From Bacteroidia bacterium (GTDB lineage Bacteria; Bacteroidota; Bacteroidia; B-17B0; Aurantibacillaceae), in assembly GCA_026414605.1 (NCBI GenBank), contig JAOAIP010000015.1, forward strand, positions 1 through 64,000: DNA of 64,000 nt, read 5' to 3'. Position 1 is the stretch's first letter. The number at the start of each line of letters is the position of its first letter. Shown in pieces: positions 28,001 through 36,683 of this stretch. The notes beneath the pieces were generated by a model. It was not told where the DNA came from. It ran no database searches and saw only the letters and a list, made by a program, of their open reading frames with translations. A program made the position numbers and the translations under genes.

Positions 28001-28024
28001 TACTAAAAACAATTGCTTTTTCAT
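25022..28024 (-). CDS. M16 family zinc metallopeptidase, two-domain form
   Basis: A 1000-residue pitrilysin-like protein with a signal peptide (residues 1-20, ending SLLA-QQ), so it acts in the periplasm or at the envelope. The inverted zinc motif HYLEH is at residues 104-108, with the third ligand expected among the glutamates of ELEAVYEEKNR around 225-232. The second half (from about residue 560) is the non-catalytic M16 repeat, in which the HxxEH motif is missing but the segments SGVVFQEIRESKALAYA and RAYIGTQ persist. Both halves on one chain form the usual clamshell that degrades peptides. It is followed by the small membrane protein gene with one base between them. Confidence 0.92.
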   Translation of the reverse strand: MKKQLFLVGILSICTLSLLAQQNPRTTGFQAQLNKTAQQIKTALESIFKYDSVPGDPFHTRVYTFPNGLKVYLSPYHVQPKVFTMIAVKAGSKYDPADATGLAHYLEHMLFKGTDKFGTKNYEAEKPLLNKIEELFEVYRKTTDEKERKKIYHQIDSISFIAAKYAIANEYDKMTASIGAQGTNAFTSEDETVYINEIPANQINTWLDIEAERFRNPVFRLFHTELEAVYEEKNRTLDSDERQAYEVLYRELFPNHPYGTQTTIGTIEHLKNPSLKEIKRYYERYYVPNNMAIIMCGDFNPDSVIRQIFARFGSMPSKPVTPVQFTSPNLNQRIAKTVYGPKSEKLFMAWKADGAASKDNLYLTLISSILYNGKSGLIDLNVNAKQKVLNSYAFTEGMKDYSYLSLYAEPKEGQSLEEVEKILLDEIHKLQNGDFDEQLLNDIITNKKLELQSILEDNASRAFTLFTAFTRDVPLYQIVHQINELKKIKKEDIIHFAKEYLKDNNYVVVYKKTGTNQNVKVTKPEITPVELDRQNTSAFAKEIMSRKPQAIAPKYLDFKKDIKSYNLTIPTASATRSLELLYNKNTENELFELIYYYQLSSEDLKKYNIAFDYLNRFPASETKKAEEIQKTLYKLGCNLYFYLSIPDATAYIFLSGLSENADKAIAILEEILKTPQIDESTFKEFINDYIKEREDLKKDKNFILQQLTAYATYGSKNMRNDVLTNQQLKEVSKENLTQLIKDLNAYPHQIFYYGPQKSEDIIKTFNQRHYLPLKTLSSGDVKIYPTEILSKGKSIFYTPYAMQQAELSIVSKAADFDSKLIPSVKLFNEYFGGNMSGVVFQEIRESKALAYAANANVTSPYNAKYPFITRAYIGTQADKLKDALDAIHFLLDSIPYNQTSFDAAKEGIIQQIRTERIIKSNVFFEYIKAKKLGLTYDIRKDIFEKVQKMNFNDIWNFHKNYIRKKPRNIAIIGDEAKLDMNVLKQYGEIKKVSLEEIFGY

Positions 28025-28152
28025 AATAAATGTTTTTAAATGTTGTTTTTTATTTAATTTGATTTACTAAGATGATACTAAATTTTCAAATAAACTTATT
28101 CTTGTCTATATGTTGTTATCATTAATCACTGTGATTTACAATTAGTTTATTA

Positions 28153-29826
28153 TCATTTAAACTCTAAATTCAATCGCACTCGTAATTCTTCTAATAATGG
28201 ATTTTGATTGATTAATGCTGTATATCTTTTTTCTGTAATGTTTTGTACACCTGAGTTATTAGAAATAGATGTATTTGTTTTTTTGTTATCTTCTTTTGGT
28301 ATATTCGGATTAGTTTGGTCAGAAGTAGATTCAGTGTATTTGATAGAAGTGTCTTTTATTTCATCTTTAATGATATTTTCAGTATATTCATTTTGTGGTA
28401 AAGAAGAAGATTGGGTTGGAAGTTCTGTTTTTACTGAAGATGAAGAATTAGATATAGTTTCTGATGTAGATGCAAAAGATGGTGAAATTTCAGTTTGGGT
28501 TTTAAATTCTGTGTGTTTTAATTCATAATTGGTTTCTGATGTGTTTGTGTTTTGTTTGAAAGAAGAAATAGATGCTGTGGTTTTTACAATTACTTGATTC
28601 AATATTGGTTTTTCCGAAACTTTGACACCTTTGGTTTCTTTTGAAGAGGTAGAGACATTAGGATTTTGAGATGGAGAAGGTTCATTTAAGTTTTTTTTTT
28701 CAGCATCAGCAAGAGATTGTGAAAGATGAGCTATTTGCAACAAATGAATTTCTAAATGCAATCGCTGATGCCGTGAAGAACGGAAGTTAATATCAGCTTT
28801 ATTTAAGATACTTAATGCATTCAATAAAAAACGTTCATTACACTTTCTACTTTGTTGAAGAATGGCTTCTCTTGCAGAATCAGACATATCCATAAGGATA
28901 GTCGTTTGAGGATCTTTGGCTAACAATAAATATCTTAAATGATCAATAAGCCCTACTAATACATTTTGTGGATCAAAACCTTTTGTAAGAATAGAATCCA
29001 AAAGTAATAATATCTGTGTATGATCTTGATTCAAAAACGCTTCCGTGAGTTGAAAATAATAATCATAATCTAAAACGTGCAAATTTTCAATTACGGCTTG
29101 TTTGGTGATATTTCCTTGAGTAAACGCCGCCATTTGATCATAAATACTACAAGCATCACGCAAACCACCATCTGCTTTTTCTGCAATAATTCTCAATGCT
29201 TCTAACTCATATTGATGATTTTCTTTAACAGCAATTTTTTCAAGGTATCTTGTTATGTCTTCCGTTTTAATTCGGTTAAAATTAAATACTTGACAACGTG
29301 ATAAAATGGTAGGCAAAACTTTGTTCTTTTCAGTGGTTGCTAAAATAAATTTAGCATAAGGAGGTGGCTCTTCTAATGTCTTTAAGAATGCATTGAATGC
29401 GGCAGTAGAAAGCATATGCACCTCATCAATGATATAAACTTTGTATTTTCCAAGTTGAGGCGGATATCTCACTTGATCTATTAATTGCCGAATGTCTTCA
29501 ACAGAGTTATTAGAAGCAGCGTCTAATTCATAGATATTAAAGGAAGTATTACTATTAAATGCTTTACAAGATGCACACTCATTACATGCTTCACCATTAG
29601 GTTGCAAATTCAAACAATTAATGGTTTTTGCAAATACTCGGGCACAGGTTGTTTTCCCAACACCTCTTGGTCCAAAAAACAAATAGGCCTGTGCTATTTT
29701 TTGAGTAAGAATGGCGTTTTTGAGCGTATTTGTTACATGTTCTTGCCCTACAATGGTTTCAAAACTTTGAGGTCTGTACTTTCTTGCAGATACAATGTAA
29801 GTCGTATTATTTGAAGTATTTTCCAT
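28153..29826 (-). CDS. dnaX: DNA polymerase III subunit gamma/tau
   Basis: A 557-residue clamp-loader ATPase of the replisome. Walker A is FGPRGVGKTT near residue 50, the zinc-binding cysteines are in CLNLQPNGEACNECASC near 71-87, Walker B is IIDEVHML near 135, and the sensor motif LSRCQVFNF lies near 180. The AAA+ part ends at about residue 360. The C-terminal 190 residues are low-complexity (Ser/Thr/Asn/Glu) and end in a short conserved-looking tail (NPLLEELRVRLNLEFK), shorter than in many bacteria. No A-run of the kind that allows frameshifting to a gamma form was noticed. Confidence 0.95.
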   Translation of the reverse strand: MENTSNNTTYIVSARKYRPQSFETIVGQEHVTNTLKNAILTQKIAQAYLFFGPRGVGKTTCARVFAKTINCLNLQPNGEACNECASCKAFNSNTSFNIYELDAASNNSVEDIRQLIDQVRYPPQLGKYKVYIIDEVHMLSTAAFNAFLKTLEEPPPYAKFILATTEKNKVLPTILSRCQVFNFNRIKTEDITRYLEKIAVKENHQYELEALRIIAEKADGGLRDACSIYDQMAAFTQGNITKQAVIENLHVLDYDYYFQLTEAFLNQDHTQILLLLDSILTKGFDPQNVLVGLIDHLRYLLLAKDPQTTILMDMSDSAREAILQQSRKCNERFLLNALSILNKADINFRSSRHQRLHLEIHLLQIAHLSQSLADAEKKNLNEPSPSQNPNVSTSSKETKGVKVSEKPILNQVIVKTTASISSFKQNTNTSETNYELKHTEFKTQTEISPSFASTSETISNSSSSVKTELPTQSSSLPQNEYTENIIKDEIKDTSIKYTESTSDQTNPNIPKEDNKKTNTSISNNSGVQNITEKRYTALINQNPLLEELRVRLNLEFK

Positions 29827-29852
29827 AAATAATTAAAAGCAATTTTGGAAAG

Positions 29853-29860
29853 CAAAGGTA
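29853..29860 (-). promoter_or_regulatory. Putative -7 box TACCTTTG for dnaX
   Basis: TACCTTTG on the minus strand fits TAnnTTTG and ends 26 bases before the dnaX ATG. Confidence 0.55.
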
Positions 29861-29971
29861 AGGAATTTTATTTCAATAAGTTTAAAAGTTTAATTTTTGT
29901 AAAGAATGGATAAACGTCAGAATCTTTTAATTTTCTATATTTTTCTCAATTGCAATTCTTACAAAGAATTT

Positions 29972-30487
29972 TTATTTCATTGTATCGGTATTTTCAGAAT
30001 CGAGAAACATACTGTTTATATCTCTATCAAAGACGTATATTCCCATTTTGTCATTTCCTATAAGTTTAAGTTTATCATTAATTTGTTTAGCCATTGCCTC
30101 TTCTTCTAATTGTTCACTAACATACCATTGCAAGAAATGATGTGTTGTAAAATCCTTTTCTTTCAGAGATAATTCTACTAATTTGTTGATTTCGTTAGTA
30201 ACATATACTTCGTGTTCTAAAATACTTTGAAAAACTTCTAATAAGTTCTTATATGTTTCTTTAGGTTGTTTAATGGCTGGAATTACAGCAACACCGTCTC
30301 TTTCATTTACAAATCTTATAAGTTTAAGCATATGCAAACGTTCTTCATCAGAATGCTTGTATAAAAATTGAGCAACACCGTGATACCCTGTTTTTTCAGC
30401 CCAAGAAGCCATAGATAAATAAATGTGTGAAGATTCTGCTTCCAATGCAATTTGCTCATTTAATGCTTGATTGATGTTTTTTTTCAT
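29972..30487 (-). CDS. ftnA: Non-heme ferritin
   Basis: A 171-residue ferritin. Ferroxidase ligands are visible at E16 (in ALEAESSHIY), Y23, E49 and H52 (in DEERLHM), with further glutamates in the third and fourth helices (ILEHEVYV; EEEAMA). No Bfr-type heme methionine is evident. It oxidises ferrous iron and stores it in a 24-subunit shell in the cytoplasm. Length is normal. It is divergent from gdhA and has its own promoter box. Confidence 0.93.
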   Translation of the reverse strand: MKKNINQALNEQIALEAESSHIYLSMASWAEKTGYHGVAQFLYKHSDEERLHMLKLIRFVNERDGVAVIPAIKQPKETYKNLLEVFQSILEHEVYVTNEINKLVELSLKEKDFTTHHFLQWYVSEQLEEEAMAKQINDKLKLIGNDKMGIYVFDRDINSMFLDSENTDTMK

Positions 30488-30501
30488 AATTTTTTTGGCA
30501 A

Positions 30502-30509
30502 CAAATTTA
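30502..30509 (-). promoter_or_regulatory. Putative -7 box TAAATTTG for ferritin
   Basis: TAAATTTG on the minus strand fits TAnnTTTG and lies 14 bases before the ferritin ATG at 30487. Confidence 0.55.
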
Positions 30510-30606
30510 CATTATTTGATCTGTATAGAGATGAAAATTTTTACTATTTTTTTGATAGTATAAATATTTTGATGTTAATTTGCGGACTAAATTAAATTAT
30601 TGTTTT

Positions 30607-31872
30607 ATGAGTACAACCACTCAAGCCGCTCATGAAAGTATGTACGAAGCGGTATTGGCTCGCCTAAATGCAGCAGCCCAAATTATCAATTTACCAGAAA
30701 GTGTAACCGAAGTTTTAAGACACCCTCAAAAAGAAGTTAAAGTAAGTTTGCCAATTGTAATGGATAATGGAAAAATTCAAGTATTTGATGGGTATAGAGT
30801 TGTTCATAGTACACATTTAGGACCATCAAAGGGAGGTATTCGTTACGCTATGGATGTAAATGAAGATGAGGTAAGAGCATTGGCGGCGTGGATGACGTTC
30901 AAATGTGCAGTAGCCGATTTGCCTTATGGCGGGGCAAAAGGAGGTATCAAGTGCAATCCTCGTCAAATGAGCGAGGGCGAATTAGAACGTTTATCTCGTG
31001 CCTATGCCAAAGCCATGAAAGATGTTTTTGGTGTTAATAAAGATATCCCTGCACCTGATATGGGTACCAGCGGACGAGAAATGGCTTGGATACTGGATGA
31101 ATTTAATAAAGTTACTGGTGAAGATTCACCAGGTGTTATTACAGGAAAACCCGTTGGTTTGGGTGGATCTCTTGGAAGAGAGGCAGCCACAGGACGCGGT
31201 GTGATGGTAAATGCTCTTCAAGCAATGGCTAAACTTAACATCCACCCCAAATCTGCTACGGCTGTTGTTCAAGGATTTGGTAATGTAGGATCACACGCGG
31301 CTCGTTTGTTAGCAGAACAAGGAATTAAAATAATAGCCATATCCGATGCTTCGGGTGGATATTATGACGAAAAAGGCATTGACATACAAGATGCATTAAA
31401 TTATACTGCAAAAAACAATAAATCATTAGAAGGATACAGCAAAGCCACTAAAATTACAAATGAAGAATTGTTAACCTTAAAGTGTGATGTATTAGTACCT
31501 GCGGCTCTTCAAAATGTTATATCTGAAGATATTGCTCAAAAAGTAAATTGCAAAATCATTATAGAAGGTGCTAATGGACCAACTTATCCCGAGGCAGATC
31601 CTATTTTGAATAGTAAAGGAATCATTGTAGTGCCTGATATTTTAGCCAACAGTGGAGGCGTTACAGTTTCATATTTTGAGTGGGTTCAAAATAAAATGGG
31701 CTATTATTGGTCAGAAGAAGAAGTAAATCAAAAGCACGATGAAAAAATGAAAACCGCTTTTGAAAAAGTATGGCAAAACGCCCAAAAATACAAAATCAGC
31801 ATGCGTATTGCTGCATACATCACTGCTCTTGAAAAAATTCAACTGGGCATCAAAATGAAAGGGCATTTCTAA
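30607..31872 (+). CDS. gdhA: Glu/Leu/Phe/Val-type dehydrogenase (glutamate dehydrogenase)
   Basis: A 421-residue enzyme from the ATG at 30607; the frame is open nine codons further up from a TTG, but that part lies at the probable promoter. The substrate site is seen in SKGGIRYA, the catalytic lysine in PYGGAKGGI, and the catalytic aspartate in PAPDMGTS. The Rossmann motif is GFGNVGS near residue 222. It interconverts glutamate and 2-oxoglutarate. The cofactor cannot be decided with confidence; the sequence looks closest to the 420-residue hexameric NAD-type enzymes. A small unknown gene follows after 19 bases, probably cotranscribed. Confidence 0.92.
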   Translation: MSTTTQAAHESMYEAVLARLNAAAQIINLPESVTEVLRHPQKEVKVSLPIVMDNGKIQVFDGYRVVHSTHLGPSKGGIRYAMDVNEDEVRALAAWMTFKCAVADLPYGGAKGGIKCNPRQMSEGELERLSRAYAKAMKDVFGVNKDIPAPDMGTSGREMAWILDEFNKVTGEDSPGVITGKPVGLGGSLGREAATGRGVMVNALQAMAKLNIHPKSATAVVQGFGNVGSHAARLLAEQGIKIIAISDASGGYYDEKGIDIQDALNYTAKNNKSLEGYSKATKITNEELLTLKCDVLVPAALQNVISEDIAQKVNCKIIIEGANGPTYPEADPILNSKGIIVVPDILANSGGVTVSYFEWVQNKMGYYWSEEEVNQKHDEKMKTAFEKVWQNAQKYKISMRIAAYITALEKIQLGIKMKGHF

Positions 31873-31891
31873 ACACTAAAAAAATTAAACC

Positions 31892-32239
31892 ATGACAGAA
31901 GTTCATTTAATAGACATTGATTACATTGAGCAAAATACAGAGGAGTTGCCATTTAAATACAAACCCGATGTTCCAAAATTAAAATTGTATGGCAACTTGC
32001 TCATTGCTGAAACAGAAGAAGAAACAAAAGGCGTTCTATTCTTAACCCAAAAACAATTGTACCAAATAGTCGGGGGAAAAGGTATAGAGATTGTTACAGA
32101 CGAGGATAGATGGTATGTAAAACATCCTCTTAATAAAGAACAAATTAAACAAGTGGGATTAGTTACTATTAATGCTGAATTTATAGGTACGATTGGTGAG
32201 GATATAAAATGCTACGAGGTAATTGAAGTTCAACAATAG
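31892..32239 (+). CDS. Unknown 115-residue cytoplasmic protein
   Basis: No signal peptide or membrane segment. The sequence is acidic with alternating beta-like segments (KLKLYGNLLIAE, GVLFLTQKQLYQIV, AEFIGTIGEDIKCYEVIEV). I recognise no family. It lies 19 bases after gdhA and just before a strong terminator, so it forms the end of that transcript; its role might be connected with gdhA, but nothing in the sequence says how. Confidence 0.65.
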   Translation: MTEVHLIDIDYIEQNTEELPFKYKPDVPKLKLYGNLLIAETEEETKGVLFLTQKQLYQIVGGKGIEIVTDEDRWYVKHPLNKEQIKQVGLVTINAEFIGTIGEDIKCYEVIEVQQ

Positions 32240-32266
32240 TTGTTGTAAATAAAGATAAGATTTTTT

Positions 32267-32310
32267 AAGAAAGAAATGAGGATAATACCTCGTTTCTTTC
32301 TTTCTTTTTT
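32267..32310 (+). terminator. Rho-independent terminator after the gdhA unit
   Basis: A 15-base stem (AAGAAAGAAATGAGG with CCTCGTTTCTTTCTT, one wobble pair) encloses a six-base loop and is followed by TCTTTTTT. Confidence 0.85.
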
Positions 32311-32357
32311 AAATGCTTTTTAACCTGTATATTGATTTTTTTCAACTCTACATATTG

Positions 32358-32365
32358 TATATTTG
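32358..32365 (+). promoter_or_regulatory. Putative -7 box TATATTTG for aldehyde dehydrogenase
   Basis: TATATTTG matches TAnnTTTG exactly and ends only six bases before the ATG at 32372, so the message would be leaderless or nearly so. It also rules out the TTG start at 32363, which lies inside the box. Confidence 0.6.
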
Positions 32366-32371
32366 CCCATT

Positions 32372-33793
32372 ATGAAAACATATCCACTATACTTAGCAGG
32401 CAAATTTGTAGATTCTCAAAACTATCTTTCTGTAATAAATCCTTTTTCTCAAGAACCCATTGGTCAAATATCATTAGCCAATGAAGAAATTTTAAATACC
32501 GCCATTCAAAAAGCACACGATGCTTTGGCTAAAACACGACACCTTTCTTCTTATCAAAAATTTCAGATATTAAGTCAAATTGCATCAGAAATTGAAAAAA
32601 GAAAAGAAGAATTTGCTCAAACCATAGCATTAGAATCTGCGAAGCCCTACAAGTATGCCTTAGCAGAAGTTCTTAGGGCAATTCAAACCTTTACAATAGC
32701 AGCAGAAGAAAGCAAACGCATTCCTTATGAATATTTTGATGTAGATACTACTCCCGAACAATTACCAAGAGAAGCATTGGTAAAACGTTTCCCTGTTGGT
32801 GTGATATTAGCCATTACGCCATTTAATTTTCCACTTAATTTAGTAGCCCATAAAATCGCTCCCGCGATTGCGGCAGGATGTCCTTTTATTCTAAAACCTG
32901 CTTCTGCTACTCCCATTACTGCCTTAAAGTTAGCCGAAATTATTCAAAACACTTCTTGGCCCAAAGAAGCCGCATCTGTTTTACCTACCTCATCCCATCT
33001 TATTGAAAAATATCTTACACATCCTCTTATTGCCAAAATATCTTTTACTGGATCGCCTGATGTAGGTTGGAAAATCAAGTCCATTGCATCTTCTAAAAAA
33101 GTAACCCTTGAATTAGGTGGAAATGCAGCAACTATCATAACATCTTCTGCATCTATTGAAAACATTATAGACCATTGCTCTGCGGCTGCATTTGCCTATA
33201 GCGGACAAATTTGTATTCATACACAACGTTTTTTTGTACATCCACAACATTTTCAAAAGTTTTCTGAACTATTAGTTCAAAAAGCCCAAACCTTGCGTTT
33301 CGGAGATCCTCTTGATAAAATGACCGACATCTCCGTAATGATTGATGAAGCGTCTGCTATTCGTACGGAACAATGGATTAATGAAGCCATTCAAAAAGGG
33401 GCACATTATCTTCTTAAAGGCAAAAGAGAAAAAAATTATCACTCCCCCACCATCCTAACAAACACCAATTCATCAATGAAAGTTCACTCCGAAGAAGTAT
33501 TTGCCCCCGTAGTATGTATTGAAAAATACAATGGAGATATTCAAGATGCCGTAACTAAAGTAAATGATTCTAAATATGGATTGCAATGTGGTGTTTTTAC
33601 AAATGATATAAAAGAATTGCAGTATTGTTTTGAAAATATAGAATGCGGGGCTGTCATACATAATGCAGCGTCTATTTTAAGATTAGATGCAATGCCTTAT
33701 GGCGGAATAAAACAAAGTGGATTTGGTAGAGAAGGCGTAAAATATGCTATCCTTGAGATGACCGAACCAAAATTATTATTAAAAGAAAAATAA
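32372..33793 (+). CDS. Aldehyde dehydrogenase family protein
   Basis: A 473-residue NAD(P)-dependent aldehyde dehydrogenase. Conserved segments in order: ITPFNFPLN with the catalytic asparagine near 148, KPAS with the cofactor-binding lysine near 174, FTGSPDVG near 225, LELGGN with the catalytic glutamate near 247, GQICIHTQR with the nucleophilic cysteine near 281, and EEVFAPVV near 374. The tail YGGIKQSGFGREG is also usual. Substrate unknown. It is followed after 23 bases by an alpha/beta hydrolase gene on the same strand, probably one transcript. Confidence 0.92.
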   Translation: MKTYPLYLAGKFVDSQNYLSVINPFSQEPIGQISLANEEILNTAIQKAHDALAKTRHLSSYQKFQILSQIASEIEKRKEEFAQTIALESAKPYKYALAEVLRAIQTFTIAAEESKRIPYEYFDVDTTPEQLPREALVKRFPVGVILAITPFNFPLNLVAHKIAPAIAAGCPFILKPASATPITALKLAEIIQNTSWPKEAASVLPTSSHLIEKYLTHPLIAKISFTGSPDVGWKIKSIASSKKVTLELGGNAATIITSSASIENIIDHCSAAAFAYSGQICIHTQRFFVHPQHFQKFSELLVQKAQTLRFGDPLDKMTDISVMIDEASAIRTEQWINEAIQKGAHYLLKGKREKNYHSPTILTNTNSSMKVHSEEVFAPVVCIEKYNGDIQDAVTKVNDSKYGLQCGVFTNDIKELQYCFENIECGAVIHNAASILRLDAMPYGGIKQSGFGREGVKYAILEMTEPKLLLKEK

Positions 33794-33816
33794 ATTAACC
33801 CATTATTTCAAAATAT

Positions 33817-34584
33817 ATGAACTTACATTTTAGAAAATATGGTGAAGGACAAGCACTCATTATCCTTCACGGCCTTTTTGGACAAAGTGATAATTGGAAT
33901 ACGATTGCTAAAAAATTAGCAGAAAATAATTTATCTGTTTACACTGTAGATCTCAGAAATCACGGACTTTCCCCACATAGTGATGAAATGAATTATCCAC
34001 TGATGGCTGAAGATGTAAAATCATTGATGGATACAGAACATATTCAATCGCCTATTTTAATGGGACATAGCATGGGCGGCAAAGTGAGTATGTGGGTAGA
34101 TTATTTATTCCCCAATTTATTAAAAAAACTAATCGTTGTAGATATAGCCCCAAAAGCATATTTACCTGGTCATACCGATGTATTTAATGCCCTCAACGCC
34201 ATTGATTTTAATGTTATCAAAACAAGAAAAGAAGCAGAGATAGTTTTAAAAAAACATCTTACCAATGAAGCAGTTATTCAATTTTTATTAAAAAATATCT
34301 ATTGGGAAACATCCGAAAAATTAAACTGGAGATTTAATTTGAAATCTATTCAAACTCATTATGAAGAGATATTAAAACCACTACCAACCTATTCTTCACC
34401 TACAAATACTTTATTTATCCGTGGCGAAAAATCACCTTATATTACTAATGATGATTGGAAAGATATCATTAAAATTTATCCAAATGCCCATTTAGTAACT
34501 ATCCCCAATGCAGGACATTGGGTACACGCAGAACAACCCGCTTTATTTATAGATACTATTTTGAATTTTATTAAGTATAATTAA
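33817..34584 (+). CDS. Alpha/beta-fold hydrolase, YbfF-like
   Basis: A 255-residue cytoplasmic hydrolase. HGLFGQSDNW near residue 19 supplies the oxyanion hole, GHSMGGK near 81-87 holds the nucleophilic serine, DLRNHGLSPHS is the segment typical of the YbfF/acyl-CoA-esterase-like group, and the catalytic histidine is in NAGHWVHAE near 232. It probably cleaves short acyl esters. It follows the aldehyde dehydrogenase gene by 23 bases. Confidence 0.88.
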   Translation: MNLHFRKYGEGQALIILHGLFGQSDNWNTIAKKLAENNLSVYTVDLRNHGLSPHSDEMNYPLMAEDVKSLMDTEHIQSPILMGHSMGGKVSMWVDYLFPNLLKKLIVVDIAPKAYLPGHTDVFNALNAIDFNVIKTRKEAEIVLKKHLTNEAVIQFLLKNIYWETSEKLNWRFNLKSIQTHYEEILKPLPTYSSPTNTLFIRGEKSPYITNDDWKDIIKIYPNAHLVTIPNAGHWVHAEQPALFIDTILNFIKYN

Positions 34585-34772
34585 AAACACTATTTATCCA
34601 AAATGTTTTTTGATACCGTATGAAAAATATAAATGATAGCAATGGTAAGCAGAGATGAAAAAAGTAGGGGAAAGTACCTTTTCAAACCCTAAAATTTAAA
34701 AATTTAATTTATTGATAATCAATGTTTTAATTTTTTATTGCCAATTATCATGGACAATAGTGATTTTTTTAT

Positions 34773-34780
34773 TATACTTG
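34773..34780 (+). promoter_or_regulatory. Possible -7 box TATACTTG
   Basis: TATACTTG differs from TAnnTTTG at one base and lies 20 bases before the ATG at 34801. The 215 bases between the hydrolase gene and this start show no other feature. Confidence 0.35.
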
Positions 34781-34800
34781 CTACCTAAAACAATAACACT

Positions 34801-36228
34801 ATGAAAAAGAAATTAATCATCTTGGGAAGTGCCATTTATGTAGTGGGTTATATGAATGCTCAAACTACATTCACTGCCTTAAAAACAAAAATGCAGGCAT
34901 TCACTAACACTATTCAAAATCAAAAAAGTCATAATTTTAATCAAATTAGTTCAACAGGATATTATTTACCATCTGTTGAAGTTCATTATATGTTTGATAC
35001 CGTTGCAAACAATTGGAAAGCACCGCACGATTCTGTAACTATTTCTTACTATTCAGGTTGGCCTAATGAAGGAAAAGTAAATGAAAAAATACATCACGGT
35101 TATGATAGTTTTACAAATTCTTGGAACCCTCAAAATAAAGAGTATAATAATTACAATAATAATGGGTTATTAATTGCAAAGCGAAACTACTATTTTTCAT
35201 CACCTAATTGGCAACCTAGTTATAGAGATTCAATAGTTTATAATTCTAACAACAAACCTATTGAAGAAATGGGGCAAAATTGGGACAATGTTAGCAATAA
35301 TTGGGGCAATATAACCACTAAAACGACTTACACCTATAATTCAAATAACAAACTTATTGCCGAAGAGCATTTTCAATGGGATTGGATAACTAACACGCTT
35401 ACACCATTTTCTAAAACTACCTATTCATACAATGCTGCAATGCAACCAACCTTAGAATTGGGTATGAATTGGGACAATGCCACCTCTACATATATGAATA
35501 ATTATCAAAATGTCTATAAATATGATTCTAATGGAAAGATTAACCTTGCTTATATGCTTTCCTATAATTCATCTTCAAATTCGTGGGATACAACCGTAAG
35601 AATAGTGAATATTATTTGGTACAAATGGTACAGCTCTGATATTGAAGATATTAACAATAAAAATCTTATTAGTAACTTTGAGTTCCAAGTAAGAACAGGT
35701 CCAGGTGTTTATTTGCCTACTTTTAAAGTAAGTCATACCTATGATCCTATTGATGATAGAATACTTACTAATGACAATTATTCATGGGATACAGGTACCA
35801 ATTCTTGGAAAAAACAAAATGGATCCCAGCAATATCAATATACAAGGGACGCATCGCATAATAATATGGTAATAGAATCTATTGAAAAAGATTGGTACAA
35901 TCACTTAAATGCATACAGAAACTACTATAAAATATCTTATAGAAATCCCCAATATATGACTTCTGTAAAAAATTTTGATAATTCTATAAATGGTTATCTC
36001 ATCTATCCTAATCCATCTTCTGATCAATTATACATCTCAATAAACAATATGCCTTCTAACGAAGAACTGCAAGTTAAAATTTCTAACTTACAAGGTCAAG
36101 AAATTATCTATCAAAAACTTTTGAATCACCAATCCTTAAATGTATCCGACTTGTCTAATGATATCTATATTTTACAAATTCAAACTTCCAATGGTAAAAA
36201 TGCTCAAACTAAATTTGTAAAAAATTAA
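34801..36228 (+). CDS. T9SS type A cargo with repeated WD..TN.W units
   Basis: A 475-residue protein with a signal peptide (residues 1-20, ending YMNAQ). The middle consists of imperfect 35-45-residue repeats built round motifs such as NWDNVSNNW, FQWDWITNT, NWDNATSTY and YSWDTGTNSW, alternating with Y.YNSNNK segments that recall YD repeats. The final 75 residues are a type A sorting domain (YLIYPNPSSDQ, ISNLQGQ, YILQI, KFVKN). It is secreted to the cell surface by the type IX system; a specific function cannot be given. It is followed by a strong terminator. Confidence 0.85.
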   Translation: MKKKLIILGSAIYVVGYMNAQTTFTALKTKMQAFTNTIQNQKSHNFNQISSTGYYLPSVEVHYMFDTVANNWKAPHDSVTISYYSGWPNEGKVNEKIHHGYDSFTNSWNPQNKEYNNYNNNGLLIAKRNYYFSSPNWQPSYRDSIVYNSNNKPIEEMGQNWDNVSNNWGNITTKTTYTYNSNNKLIAEEHFQWDWITNTLTPFSKTTYSYNAAMQPTLELGMNWDNATSTYMNNYQNVYKYDSNGKINLAYMLSYNSSSNSWDTTVRIVNIIWYKWYSSDIEDINNKNLISNFEFQVRTGPGVYLPTFKVSHTYDPIDDRILTNDNYSWDTGTNSWKKQNGSQQYQYTRDASHNNMVIESIEKDWYNHLNAYRNYYKISYRNPQYMTSVKNFDNSINGYLIYPNPSSDQLYISINNMPSNEELQVKISNLQGQEIIYQKLLNHQSLNVSDLSNDIYILQIQTSNGKNAQTKFVKN

Positions 36229-36262
36229 GATTAATCTTCCATAACTATCTTTTGCTTCTCCT

Positions 36263-36298
36263 AAAAATCCCATCTTAAAGTGAAAGATGGGATTTTTT
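36263..36298 (+). terminator. Rho-independent terminator
   Basis: A 14-base perfect stem (AAAAATCCCATCTT with AAGATGGGATTTTT) ends in a T run, just after the T9SS cargo gene. Confidence 0.88.
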
Positions 36299-36320
36299 AT
36301 TTTTGATGTAAAAAAATAAT

Positions 36321-36328
36321 TACTTTTG
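36321..36328 (+). promoter_or_regulatory. Putative -7 box TACTTTTG for HU gene
   Basis: TACTTTTG fits TAnnTTTG and ends 32 bases before the ATG at 36361. A TTTTG lies 15 bases upstream of it, slightly closer than the usual -33 spacing. Confidence 0.5.
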
Positions 36329-36360
36329 CCGCCTTACTAATTATTAAAAATCATATAGTT

Positions 36361-36678
36361 ATGGAAACGAAATGGACAAAGGCAGATATTGTTAATGAAA
36401 TTGCTCAAAAAACTAAAATGCGTGATGATGATGTTCAACTCATCGTTGAAGAATTTATGAAAATCATTAATCGTGCTCTTACCAAAGGACAAAATGTATA
36501 CCTCAGAGGTTTCGGTACTTTTTATTTGAAAAAAAGAGCACAAAAAATTGCTCGCAATGTAAAAGCCAATACCCCCGTAGTAGTGCCCGAACATTATATT
36601 CCTGCTTACAAGCCATCCAAACTTTTAGCAGAAAAAGTCAAAAAATTAAAAGTAACACCAAGTTCTTCTAAGAAATAA
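36361..36678 (+). CDS. HU/IHF-family DNA-binding protein
   Basis: A 105-residue histone-like protein. The N-terminal dimerisation helices are followed by the GFGTFYLKKRA strand motif near residue 50 and a beta-arm with RNVKANTPVVVPE, where HU usually has RNPxTG. A basic tail (KKLKVTPSSSKK) extends past the usual 90 residues. It binds and bends DNA as a dimer. The TPR gene starts five bases after its stop, so the two are cotranscribed. Confidence 0.92.
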   Translation: METKWTKADIVNEIAQKTKMRDDDVQLIVEEFMKIINRALTKGQNVYLRGFGTFYLKKRAQKIARNVKANTPVVVPEHYIPAYKPSKLLAEKVKKLKVTPSSSKK

Positions 36679-36683
36679 TTCCA

